Shown here one piece after another: positions 11,990-22,401 of a stretch of 64,000 nucleotides of DNA. The stretch is from Notamacropus eugenii (taxonomy: Eukaryota > Chordata > Mammalia > Diprotodontia > Macropodidae). Every line of letters begins with the position of its first letter. The first letter of the stretch is position 1. The notes beneath the pieces were generated by a model. That model did no database searches, was not told the DNA's origin, and saw only the letters and a list, made by a program, of their open reading frames with translations. The stretch is taken from assembly GCF_028372415.1 (NCBI RefSeq), contig NC_092875.1, positions 437,107,377 through 437,171,376 on the forward strand, in the 5' to 3' direction. The translations under genes were made by a program, and so were the position numbers.

Positions 11990-12365
11990 TCTTTAAAGTT
12001 TCAACAAATTGTTCCTAGTGCTGTCCTTGGGACCAACTTGATCAAGTCCAGTCCTTCTGTATGACAGTCTTTCAGATGCTTGAAGATAGCTATTATGTCC
12101 TCCTTAGTTTTTTTCTCCTATCTTATGCTTAATGGCTTCAGTTCCTTCAACTAAGCATGCCATGATTTTGAGGCTTTCACCATCCTGCTTGCTCTTCCTC
12201 TGATCACTCTCCTATTTACTTTATTCTTTCCTAAAATATGGCACAAAGAACTGACCAAAATATTCCACCTATGTTCTGACCAGGGCAGAATGAAGAGAGA
12301 TTATTACTTTTCCCTTTCTTGACGTTATGTCTCCCTTTAAACAGACTGAACTTGTAATCCAATAA
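11990..12365 (-). mobile_element. CR1/L3-like LINE 3' part, antisense
   Basis: Reads ctagtgctgtccttgggacc, ttcagatgcttgaagatagct, tcttcctctgatcactctcc, atgttctgaccagggcagaa, the reverse of the 3' region seen in sense at 48880-49545. Confidence 0.7.
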
Positions 12366-12494
12366 AATACCCAGGTTTTTTTTTTTTTAGATAAACTGCT
12401 TTCTTCCCCCATTTTGTACTTATGAAGTTGATTTTTGGTTCCAAAAATAAGATTTTACATTTAAAAAAATAAACATCATATTAGAATTAGGTTT

Positions 12495-12800
12495 AGTTTT
12501 GAACTATTTGTTGTTTTTGTTGTGTTTGTCCTTCATTCTCAAGAGGACCATGACATCAAGATGATGACAAGACTTGCATTTGACTTTGATTTTAGCGAGG
12601 GAGGGCTGTGCAAGGTCACCAACCTCACTTTCTTCTCCTGAGTCATCTGCGTCCAGTGGCCTTATATTTGTCAGGACGATTGGAGATGGCCCAGGTTGCA
12701 ATGTGAGACGCTGGCCTTTTTAGCTAAGGTCTTACCACATTCTCACTTTGAGTGAGACACCCATTCAGTGAATAGGCTTTGTTAAGTAGTTTCTCAAGGG
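12495..12800 (+). mobile_element. Marsupial SINE of a second type
   Basis: Reads tttgtccttcattctcaagag, gagggctgtgcaaggtcac, gatggcccaggttgcaatg, agacgctggcctttttagc and a terminal caaaaaaataaaaaatc. I recognise this as a dispersed marsupial SINE but cannot give its exact name. Orientation taken from the A-rich end. Confidence 0.6.
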
Positions 12801-13009
12801 ATGGCCCCTTTGGTCAAAAAAATAAAAAATCAAACTGGGAGGGGAAAATCCTCTTTCTTTAAGAAAATAGAAGTATACAATAAGTTTTATAAATATTCTT
12901 ATCAAAAATAGCACAAGTAACAAAATCTTTTTTATATTTTTAATGAATAAACATTAGTATGTGTAAGATTTGCTTATTTGGATTGAAGGCAATGTCGTTT
13001 ACTAGGAAG

Positions 13010-13190
13010 ATTAATGAACCTGAAGTCAGGACACTTGGGTTCAAATTCTGGTTTTGAATTGAGAGTAATTCGGTTAATGACTCTGAGTATTCTTTTTCTC
13101 ATCTTTAAAACAGAGATGAAGATATTCATTCGCCCATGTCGCTTGGTTGTTTTAAGGAAAGCACTTTGTAAACCATAAAGTGAAAAACAA
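13010..13190 (+). mobile_element. tRNA-derived SINE with the aagcactttgtaaacc tail
   Basis: Contains gaagtcaggacacttgggt, ttcaaattctgg, then a tctttaaaacagagatgaag core and an aaagcactttgtaaacc end. The same subfamily is at 47665-47940. Confidence 0.7.
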
Positions 13191-13514
13191 ACATAAGTTG
13201 GTGTTGGTACCCAAGAACTCTGGATTAACGAGGAATTACTGCCTATATTATTTGTTCCTTAGTTAGATAAAATACTAAAATTTTGATGTAGCTTGGATCT
13301 GTAGAATTGAAAAATGTCAAAATTATCTCTTGGAAACAACTTTCATAATGAGCTATCTCTAGCCATATTGCAAGGAGAAAACAGTGACAAAATAAGACTT
13401 ATTTTAAATTAGTAGGACTACTTAAAACTAGAAATGCATGTTTTGAAATGTTTAATGATACTTGTATGTTTATAGTGTATTATTATTTGAGAACATAAAG
13501 AGCAAATAAAGCTT
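13191..13514. other. Intron 3, AT-rich unique sequence
   Basis: No repeat or coding signal recognised. Confidence 0.5.
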
Positions 13515-13590
13515 GTGTCCCTAGCACTTCTGTGCCCTGGCATATAGTAGGAACTTAATAAACGCTTGCTGAGTTTCATTGGAATTACTT
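13515..13590 (+). mobile_element. L2 LINE 3' terminal fragment
   Basis: Reads gtccctagcacttctgtgcc and catatagtaggaacttaataaa, the L2 3' end, about 100 bp before MBD2 exon 4. Confidence 0.75.
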
Positions 13591-13693
13591 AGGAAGAAAT
13601 ATAAATCTTGTTTAAATTTCATGATTTGGTAGCATGTATGTGTTAACTTTGTGTTTCAAGCATGTGTCTATTAATGGTACTTTTGCCTTTCAG

Positions 13694-13784
13694 CTTTTCT
13701 GGGAGAAGAGGCTACAAGGACTTAGTGCATCAGATGTAACAGAACAAATTATAAAATCTATGGAACTTCCAAAAGGTCTTCAAG
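13694..13784 (+). CDS. MBD2: MBD2, coding exon 4 (by analogy with human)
   Basis: This 91-nt exon starts after a pyrimidine tract ending in cag and ends before gtagca. It reads LFWEKRLQGLSASDV, then TEQIIKSMELPKGLQ, and leaves one base of a Gly codon that exon 5 completes. The peptide matches MBD2 just after the MBD and transcriptional-repression regions; counting back from the stop gives residues 281-310 in human numbering. The MBD2 literature places Arg286 and Leu287 in this disordered segment as needed for binding the NuRD histone deacetylase core, and both are present (KRL). One difference from the human protein as I remember it is Ser for Thr in IIK(S/T)MEL. MBD2 reads methylated CpG in the nucleus and recruits NuRD. 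The MBD exons lie upstream of this window. Confidence 0.96.
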
Positions 13785-14803
13785 GTAGCATATTTAGCAT
13801 TTTATTATCCTTACTGGGTACATAGCACTTAACGGCACTTTTTTATTTTAAGCCGAAGAGAGAGAATTTAAATTTACCATATATTGTAGTTTGTGATTTT
13901 ACCCACTATATGAATGTCAGAACTTTGTGAAAATTCAGAGTTTACACTTATACTTATCGCACTTAGGTCAGTGTCTGTCCTGCCATTGTTTTTTAGCAGT
14001 AGCTGCTGATGGGCAGTAGAATCCACATTCTGATTTCTTAATCAGTATTGGTAAACAGGAATGAGAATCACATTCATTTCCAAGCAGCAATTGATTAAGT
14101 AAGTGAAAATTTTCAGTGAAGTTTCTTTTGCTGGTATACATGACACCTTTAAAATCTTCTTTTTGGAAAATAATGTGTGCTGTCTTTTAATCTTTAAAGT
14201 CTGACTTGCACAATGTAAAATGGGTAGTTTTATTCACAAATATCTATATGTAATTAATGGTTCAGTATTATCCCTTAACATTCCTGAAAATGACTGCTTA
14301 AAGCAGTTGATATTCAATAATATTTCATTTGTTACTTTAGTTCAATGTAAATAAAGCTAAATATAAATTAAAATTTATAACCATTTCTTCTGTCACTTTG
14401 GGTGTTTTTAATAGGGATTTAAAGGATCATAGAGTAAGAGCAGGAAGGAGTTATAAAAAGTATTACTATAGCACAGTTTTGAAGCCTTGATATAATGATT
14501 ATTGAGATATTGTTATATATGATTATAACATAGGTAGCTTGGGAAAGATGACCTGGAGGTAGTGTGGAGGCCTGGTTAATGCTAAAGTATACTATAAAAC
14601 TATTTGGGAATCAAAGGACATATTAAGGATATTTGGATATAATGTTACTTTAGAAAGAAACTAGATCATGAAAATAGTTGATTTGATGAAATGTAGCCTA
14701 TTTATAAAAGTATAATACCTTGAAGTCTTTTTGGTTATTTTGAATATTTATTAAAATGCTCAGCCATCTTTATAGTATAATTTCATGTAAATGTTAAAAA
14801 AAT

Positions 14804-14805
<2 letters not shown>
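13785..14805 (+). other. MBD2 intron 4, mostly unique sequence
   Basis: No repeat family that I recognise. A two-hairpin stretch at 13975-14075 is discussed in the findings. The rest is AT-rich with no coding signal. Confidence 0.6.

Positions 14806-14852
<47 letters not shown>
14806..14852 (+). repeat. (GT)n microsatellite in MBD2 intron 4
   Basis: About 23 uninterrupted GT units. The transcript would carry a UG repeat roughly 117 nt upstream of the exon 5 acceptor. UG runs are known binding sites for TDP-43 and CELF proteins. Confidence 0.97.
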
Positions 14853-14853
<1 letters not shown>

Positions 14854-14969
14854 TCATGTAAGATTTGTTACTAAGTTAATTTGATGCCACTCTCTGCAGT
14901 TTGTTACAAACAAGCTATCTCTGGATGTTTAATATGTCTTGCTAATTTCTTGTAAACATTTTTCTTTAG

Positions 14970-15147
14970 GGGTTGGCCCAGGTAACAATGACGAGACTCT
15001 TTTATCGGCTGTTGCCAGCGCTTTGCACACCAGCTCTGCACCAATAACAGGGCAAATCTCTGCTGCTGTGGAAAAAAACCCTGCTGTTTGGCTTAATACA
15101 TCTCAACCCCTTTGCAAAGCTTTTATTGTTACAGATGAAGATATTAG
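14970..15147 (+). CDS. MBD2: MBD2, coding exon 5
   Basis: This 178-nt exon is bounded by tttctttag and gtaaggtg. Its first two bases finish the split Gly codon, then it encodes 58 residues beginning VGPGNNDETLLSAVASALH and ending KAFIVTDEDI, plus two bases of an Arg codon. This is MBD2 residues 312-369, the most conserved C-terminal block of MBD2/3. It contains the TSSAPITGQ and NPAVWLNTSQPL stretches, and its last residues begin the coiled coil. By memory of human MBD2, the visible changes are Asn for Ser (GNNDE) and Ile for Val (GQIS). A long (GT)n repeat ends about 117 nt before the acceptor. The reading frame is intact. Confidence 0.97.
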
Positions 15148-15214
15148 GTAAGGTGATTTTAAAATAAAGTTGTTTTCTCTTTGATTCAACACTATTAGAA
15201 ATTATTCCATTTCT

Positions 15215-15345
15215 GCTACTTGGCAATACTTTTTTTTATGTTGGGTAAATCACTAAATCTCTCTAGACTTTAGTGTCTTTTCTGTAAAATGGGTTTGGAC
15301 TAGATGACCTATAAAGTCCCTTCTGGCTCTTATTCTATGATCTAT
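15215..15345 (+). mobile_element. MIR-like SINE 3' half
   Basis: Reads gggtaaatcactaaatctctc, tctgtaaaatgggtttgga, ctagatgacctataaagtccc. Confidence 0.65.
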
Positions 15346-16379
15346 ATATTGTTCTCTGTGTTCAACATGATTGCTGATTTTTAAGAATCATTTTGTTTTG
15401 ATTTCTCATCTGTCAGATAATTACTGTTTGCCGTAATTTCCTATGTCATAGACTTGTGGAGATAAACAAGATGATAAATGATGCTTTTAGCGTGTAACTG
15501 CATTGACGCTTATAAGTGCCATTATGATGTTAATGGGGATAACAAAAATGAATGTCTGTCCAGTAGCATCTTTCATTTGGTTTGAATTTTTCCTTTTAGT
15601 TTTCATGTATAATTATTTTAGCAGTGCCCTTCATTGTGGTTTAGCTTTTTTGTTTTGTAGGCTTTGTAGGGCCTTTGCTTAAATTTATCACATTTCTGAT
15701 CACATTCCAGATTAGTTCATCTTGCTTTTATTTTGAAGTATCTCACAAACATGTTTTGTTGATTTAGTTGTACTTCAAGGGAGAAATATGTGTAGGCACA
15801 TCACTTTATCTCATGCCTGAGTAATTGCTTTGGTATAGCAGGAAGTTTATTTTTTGCATGTGTGATTCAGCAGAATTGTGTGATGGGGATACTGATTACT
15901 TTGGTATTGGTGGATTCCTCTCCAGGCTCCACTTGTGACTCTATGATGCCGCAGAAGCCTTGTCTGAAGAGAGTCTTCAAGACTGTATTTAGTGCTACAG
16001 AATCAATAAATGAGTCCAATATCTTCTTGCCATTTCTTTCACCTTTATGATCTCAAAGATGTAGTCTACTTTAGAAAGTGACTTGTAGAATTCTGGTTTC
16101 TCCTTAATTTTAAATAATGATTCCATTAGTGCAATATAGACCATTCTCAAAGATTTTATAAAGATGAGGGAGCATATTGGCCAGTAGATATTAATGTCTT
16201 TGTCACTTTTATCACTTTTTTTTTGATGATACACATACATTATATTCTTTTTTCTATTTGATTTTTTTCTTCCCCTCAATCCCCAATATTTATTTTCTCC
16301 CTATAAACCAAGTCCTTCCCTGCATCCCAAAATTCTCTCATGTTTAAGAAATTTTTAAGAACCCTACCTATTGTCTTCT
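15346..16379. other. Intron 5, unclassified; possible antisense RTE piece
   Basis: The stretch 15980-16220 (ctttcacctttatgatctca, tctcaaagattttataaagatg) resembles an antisense RTE-type LINE but is too diverged for me to assign. Confidence 0.3.
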
Positions 16380-17430
16380 CTTTCTCAAGCAAACTTCTTG
16401 AATAAACTCTCCACTGTTTTCTTCCACTTCCTCTCCTTTTACACTTTTTAAAATCCTCTGCAATATGACTTCCATCCTCACCACTTCTTTCCCTAAATAC
16501 TTCTTGACTTTGTTGATATTGTGCTTTTTTAGTTCTCCTACTTATCACCCCTACTGAGTCTCCATTATTGAATCTTCATTCACATTTTGCTATAGCTGTG
16601 CCCCAAGGCTCTGTCCTGGGCTCTTTTTTCTTGCCATAAACTCTAATTTTGGTGACATCAATTGATATTAGTTTAATTATCATCTTTATGCAGATGCCTT
16701 TAGGATCTGTATATCTAGCCCAATTATTTTTTTCTCCTAGTCTCCAGTCTAGTATCACCAACTAACTGCCATTGGGCATTTTGCCATAGAATCTCAATCT
16801 TAACAACAGAATATATTTTTTACCCCTAACCCTCTCCCCAAACCACGCCTCTTTAAAATTTCCCTATTTTTTTCTTTCTTTTCTTTTTTTTATAATTTTT
16901 TTATTCATTTGCATACAAGAAATTTCCCTATTTTCTGTTAAGGATAGAACCAACCTCTACTCTTCCTTCTTATTCAACTCTTATACAGCCTGCCAATTGT
17001 GAAATCTTTCCATTTCTACCTCTGCAGTATCTTTTCCATTTCTCTCCTCTCCAAACAGACAGCCGCTGCCCTTGTTCAGACACTCTTCACTGTTCTCCAT
17101 TATTACAATAACCTCCTAAATTGTGCCTAGCCTCTCTTTGGTCTACCATCTTGGCTTTTTCTTACCACTGGACTCTGAGACTGTGGAGGAAAAAGCGAGG
17201 CTGATGACTTTGTATAACTCTGCCTCACTTAAACCCAATTCACACACAAATTAAAACATCACCCCATGATGTTACTAGTCCTCTCCAAAAATGAACTTCT
17301 GAAAATACCTCTTAATGCTTTGTTTTGAATTCTTTGTTCTTCTTTCTCTAAATTCAATTCAAATTTTTAAACTCTACCCTTGTTGAAATTCAGGTCAGCT
17401 TTTTCTCCCTACATGTTCTCTATTTTTCTC
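16380..17430 (+). mobile_element. L2 LINE, internal and 3' region
   Basis: Shows L2 landmarks in sense: gccccaaggctctgtcctggg, catctttatgcagatgcct, ccagtctagtatcaccaact, attacaataacctcctaaat. Badly diverged, with interruptions such as the T-rich run near 16870. Confidence 0.6.
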
Positions 17431-18659
17431 ATGGTGTATAAAGAACCCTGGATTAGGGTCGCAATTTATTAGTTCTCTGAGAACTTATTGAGGCTCTGTG
17501 ACTCTAAAATGGACCTGTGTTCTAGTGTGGTGTCATGAGGAAAGCACCAAAATTGTAAAGAGGAGATCTGGGTTTCAGCTTTGACTCTATTACCAAGTAG
17601 CTGTGCGATCTCATAATATTGATTCACCTCTGTAAGTTATTTCATCATCTCTAAAATTTTAGTAAAATATGTAAGCAAGAGTAGAGGAGAAATATTTTTA
17701 AAAAGGTACTTCCTGTGGGAAACGGTTTCAAGTGAGTCATATGTATGACTATGTTTTAAAATGTAAGTTTGGTACTTAACTTTTATGTAAACCTATCTTT
17801 ATGTTGAGGGTGGATCACATTGGGAATGGTTCCAACTTGTTTTAAAAACAGTTTCAAAATTATCTTTTGAAGCTTTCCAAATCAGGTAATATGATTTCTT
17901 TTGTCTCAGAATTTAACTTCAAGAGATGCTCCAAATCATTTTATATGTGTGTTTGTTTTAATTTTTGTGCTTGAGCATGTATGTGAGTTTGTGTATCTTC
18001 ATGTGTACCTAGAAATAGCTTGGTCTTTTCTGTTCATGAAATTAAATGGAAAAAAAAATACATCAGCCAAAATACATCTTAAGAATGTATAGTGTGTTCC
18101 TTTTTGGTGTTTTTCTTCAGTGTTGTATTTTTAGTAGTCAGCAATCTCATTTATAAATGTAGTCTAATTGTACTGCGTTATCTTGTCTCAAGTTCAGTGT
18201 GTGGATTAACTTTCCCTTACCATCTTTTGAGAATGTTTGGAGAATTAAAAGTAGCCTATAAAGTGTATTTTAGGAGGTAAGAGATCTATTTAAAATTACA
18301 GCTTTTGACATTTCCCTGGAGTAACAAAGTCTATTTTGTTGTTGGTTAGTTGATGAAATAAAATATCATATTTCACTCATTAGCATTGGTTCTTTTAACC
18401 TCTCTACTAATTTGTGGTTGAACTAATGTCTTTCTTCCCGGAATACTTTCCCTCTACAAGCATCTTTTCTTCTAATGTGAATTGTTAGCATCTTTCCCTC
18501 CCCCAATTCTGATACTGTTACAGTTCCACATCATCTACAAAGCATTTCCTGACTGACTGGAAATGTAATGTTGTGTCCCCTCCCATCCATTTTCACATTG
18601 TCTGAACATGTAATTCCTATGACTCACTCTTGATTGAAATTCACACAGAATGAACTTGT
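17431..18659. other. Intron 5, mostly unclassified
   Basis: A MIR-like scrap at 17520-17650 (gagatctgggtttcag ... gtagctgtgcgatctc). The rest is AT-rich with no coding signal. Confidence 0.4.
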
Positions 18660-18808
18660 ACCTTTGATTTGGTGCAGTGGCAGTAAGAGCATTAGATTTG
18701 GAGTCAGAGGATCTGGGTACAAATCTCACTTCTTTCACTTCCTTGGTGACTTGGGACAAATCACATCTCCCCGAGTCTCATTTTTCTTGTTTATGAAATG
18801 AGAATATT
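18660..18808 (+). mobile_element. tRNA-derived SINE
   Basis: Head tggtgcagtggcagtaagag, gatttggagtcagaggatctg, tacaaatctcac, then gacttgggacaaatcac and a tatgaaatgagaatat 3' part that runs into the hairpin at 18805. Confidence 0.7.
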
Positions 18809-18886
18809 GATCCCCAATAGTCCTGTTTCTAAAATAAACTCAGGCTTCAGTGCTCTACCTTAGAAACAGGACTCTTGGGATCAATA
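18805..18886. repeat. Near-perfect inverted repeat (hairpin)
   Basis: Left arm 18805-18832 and right arm 18860-18886 are reverse complements over 27 pairs, with one extra base and one mismatch, around a 27-nt loop. Core arm sequence agtcctgtttctaa / ttagaaacaggact. Confidence 0.95.
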
Positions 18887-18924
18887 TAGACATAAATAAT
18901 TATAGAAACAAATATCAGTATTTA

Positions 18925-18995
18925 AGATCACAGATGTAGAGTTGGAAGGGACCTTAGAGACCATGAATTCCAACTTTTCTGGGCGTATAAAGGCT
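18925..18995 (+). mobile_element. CORE-SINE head fragment
   Basis: Reads gatcacagatgtagagttgg and aagggaccttagagaccatg. Confidence 0.6.
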
Positions 18996-19695
18996 AGAAT
19001 AATTAAATTACAAAAAAAGAGACTCATCTAAACAGACAGAAGAATATTTTAGTTGTTCATCCAGCAAATAGATTGTGAGAATATTGTTTGTGGCTACTAC
19101 TTTTGAACTTGCAATATTAAAGTGAAATAATTGATTTTTAGGATCATGAAATTCCCAATCAATCTAGGTGACAAATCTTCTACTACTACATATTTGAGCA
19201 TATTTAAATCTTTTCATTGAACTTTGGTGTTGGTTGGAGCAGATGGCCTTTGAGGAACCTTCTAGCCCAGCGCTCCGATTTTAGCAGTGTCGATGCTCCT
19301 TGCACTGATGTAGTTTACATCCTCTCATAAGCTTAGTAGCTAGGTCTTCACAAGGTTTTTAGTAAATAAAAAAAAAAGTTTGCCCATGTGGGCCTGCCAA
19401 TCTAGTTATGAGCCTTTCTAATCTTAGGTAACCAGCCAGTCAACATGTAACAGGTCTACAATCCATCACTAGACCTGTACCTGAAATCTTTGCAGCTTGG
19501 CATAGGACCAGCCTAAGCTTATATTCTGCTGGTGTAGCCTTAAAGAAGTTAATGCCATGTTCACACCATTGTGGGGCATTGAATTCGGGCTATGATGGAA
19601 GATATTTGAGTAAATGTCTTAAATCTTCTGTCATTAGATTTATCCATTTGGCCCTAGTGCTGATATGATACAGAACCATTTAATGATGGCCGTGC
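18996..19695. other. Unclassified; 19210-19650 is probably an old dispersed repeat
   Basis: The 19210-19650 stretch (cagcgctccgattttagcag, tgcccatgtgggcctgccaa, atcactagacctgtacctg) reads like a marsupial LINE 3' region I have met before but cannot name. No gene. Confidence 0.35.
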
Positions 19696-19960
19696 AGTGG
19701 AAGTAACAATAACAGCTGCAGCAGCAGCATTTCTGCAGCATTTCAAGGTTTGCAGAATACCTCTCCATGGTATCATGGGCGATCCTTATAAGTGCCCTGC
19801 AAGGCGGGTGTGATTATTATTCTGTTTCACAAATGAGGAAACTGAACTGAGAGAACATAAGTGACTTGTTCACAGTCACATAACTAACTAAGAGGCTTGG
19901 GCAGAGTTGGAGCCAGTCTCCGCTCTGCAAGCCGACTTCTCTGTCATCAAGGCCAGGCTT
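19696..19960 (-). mobile_element. MIR-type SINE relic, antisense
   Basis: Reads caaggtttgcagaatacct, ttataagtgccctgcaagg, tgtttcacaaatgaggaaact, cagtcacataactaactaag. Confidence 0.65.
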
Positions 19961-20279
19961 CCTTTTTGGAAGTGTTGAAACTTCGCGTGGTAGAGATTTA
20001 TCACGCAATCTAGCGAACACTTGGGAAGGACTTTTTTCTCCTTCCTTAGCAGCAAGAAATGATTAAGATTAAATAGCCTAAGGAAAATCTAAACATGGAA
20101 AACAATAAGTGCTTATTTCTATATTAATATACCTATAAAGTTAATTCTACTCTCCTTCTTCTCACATTCTTAAGAGTCCCTAATCCAAAAAAAAAAAAAA
20201 AAACCCAAAACCAAACTCAAAACCCAAAATACAAACACAGGAAAAACCTTCTCTTGGCCCTTCTGGCCTATTTATCTTG

Positions 20280-20764
20280 TGTCTTGCCTGTCTTTTTCAC
20301 TTTCAGTGCTATATTTCTGGAAAAGAAGGTTGTCTGTACTTGGCATCCTGTTTTCTCATTACCATCTTCTCATCTTCGTTCAGTCTGATTTTCACTGCCA
20401 CAACTGTACTCTTTTAAACCTACTCTTTCAAACAGAACTAGTGACGTAATCTTCAGATTCAGGGACCTTCCTTTTTTCCTCATATACAAACTTTTTTTTT
20501 TTTTTACTGCTTTTAACAAAGTTGACCCCTACCTCCTCCTGATAATTCCAACCCTGTTGACTTCAAAGATACCATGTTTATTCTTATCCTAACCTCTTTA
20601 ACCACTTCTACTTTTTCTCTTTCATTCCTTTCTCGGTTTCTTTCCAAATTCTTAATATGGGTGTTCATTAATACTCAGTCATCTTCTTTCTCTACTTGGT
20701 CTATTTTTTGACAATCTTATTAAATCCCAAAGTCTCCCCTACTACTGTACACAGGTAATTTTCA
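20280..20764 (+). mobile_element. L2 LINE, 5' piece of an interrupted copy
   Basis: Pyrimidine-rich L2 coding-region relic (acaaagttgacccctacc ... tactcagtcatcttctttct) that continues at 21060 beyond a CR1/L3 insertion. Confidence 0.5.
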
Positions 20765-21058
20765 TATAGGAGAGGGATTGTATTTGTTTTATTCTGAGGG
20801 AAGAATAATAGGTAGAAGTGATAAAGAGGCAGTTTTAATAGAGAATAAAGAAGAAATTCCTATAGTTATGGTTGTCTCAAGATGGAATGGAATACCTTGT
20901 GAGGTCAAGAATTTCTTGTCACTGGATGTATTTTAGGAGAGACTTGATGATTACTTGTCTGGGATATTGTAGAGGATATTCCTGTTTCAGGTTGTGGGCT
21001 CAAATGACTGCCGAGTTCCCATTTCTGCTTTAAAATTCAGTGAATCTGCATTTTTATC
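20765..21058 (+). mobile_element. CR1/L3-like 3' end inserted in L2
   Basis: Reads ctcaagatggaatggaatac, cttgtgaggtcaagaatttc, gagacttgatgattacttgtc, the 3' end of this family. Confidence 0.65.
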
Positions 21059-22150
21059 ATGACTTACATGTCATCCTGACATGTCAAACTCAACATGTCC
21101 CAAATCAGTCTTATTATCTTTGCCTGGTAAGCTTGTTTCTCCATCTGGTTTTACAATTTCAGTTTCCGGTGCCAACGTTCATTCAGTGCTCATAACCTTA
21201 GAAGATTTCCTGCCCTCTAATAACCTTTCCTGTCTCTATCTCTTCTATCCAGTTTCTAAATTGTTTATTCCACCTCCACAACATTTTTTGCATCTATTCG
21301 CGTTTCCCCATCACTCATTATAGATTCATGTTACCATTTGTCTAACCCTAGACTGTTTCAATATCCTTCCAATAGGTTTTCCTAGTTATACTCTTTGTCA
21401 TTCTCTGACTTAACTTTTATATACCTGACATGATAATTTTTCCTTTGTGAAGGAAATGTCATGTCATTCCCCTATATTTCAGTGGCTCCCTATTACCTTA
21501 CAAGTCAACTTCAGATTTCTTTGCCTGATATTCAAGGTGCTCCACAATCTGATGCTACACTTTCTAGACTTTCCTCATATTATTCCATTTTTATACTTGT
21601 TATGATCAGGCCAAACTAGTCTATTCTCTACGCTCCAAACAAATTGTGTATCCTTCTGTCTGTTACCTATATTCTAGAGGGCATTTCCTCATCCTTTTCT
21701 CCTACTGAATTCTATCCATTCTTTAAAGCTTAACTTAAATGTTGTCTTTTTCATTAAATCTCCTCTAATCCTACTAGTTAGTGACAGCTTTCCCCCATGG
21801 TCCACATGTAGTACCTGATTTTACAGTACATTTATTTGTTTTATAGTGCTTTTTTTTTGAGATGCAGCATGGTTATAGTTGACAAAGAGTTAATGTTGTA
21901 GAGAAAATGTCAGTTTTCATTGGCAGGGAAAACTCCTCACCAGGAACTCCCTATACCAATTATATCATAGATATGTTTTTAAGAATGCATTTTTGGGTGC
22001 AATATTAGGTATTAGTTATGTTTTAGCAATTATATATTTTCTCCTACTAAATAATAAACAGCGTGTGAAAAGACCCTTTTGTCTAAACTCTGTGTATCTC
22101 CTAGAAGCTAGCTCAGTGTTATAAACTGATTTATTGAATTAATAACCTGG
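21059..22150 (+). mobile_element. L2 LINE, 3' piece
   Basis: Reads caaactcaacatgtcccaaat, cagtggctccctattacctta, ttcaaggtgctccacaatct, ttaaagcttaacttaaatg, and ends near agctcagtgttataaactga. Confidence 0.65.
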
Positions 22151-22317
22151 GTTATATTTATATTCACCTATTTTTTATTTCCAGCTTCTTATACCCATTA
22201 TCTTCTCCATGATCCATATTCAATATGCATTTTAGTAGTCTTACCTTTGAAGGAACACATTCAGTATTTTAATCCAAATATTTATTGAATATCTCCTTTG
22301 TATGGCCCTCTACACTG

Positions 22318-22373
22318 CAGGAGTTCTTAATTTGAGGTCCATGAACTTGTTTTTAAAAGCAGTTTGATAACAA
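22318..22373 (+). mobile_element. hAT-type MITE, left part (split by HAL1)
   Basis: Starts caggagttcttaatttgagg, a left terminal inverted repeat. The right part is at 26019-26153. The same family is at 38117-38329. Confidence 0.65.
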
Positions 22374-22387
22374 TTTCTTTTTTTTTT
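22374..22387. repeat. Target-site duplication, left copy (HAL1 at 22388)
   Basis: ttgataacaatttc, matching 26005-26018 with one mismatch. Confidence 0.85.
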
Positions 22388-22401
22388 TTTGGATTTTTTT
22401 T

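Noticed and set aside
1-13693. Search for MBD2 exon 3 or the MBD exons
   Set aside because: No stretch matching the residues before LFWEKR was found, so those exons lie upstream of the window.
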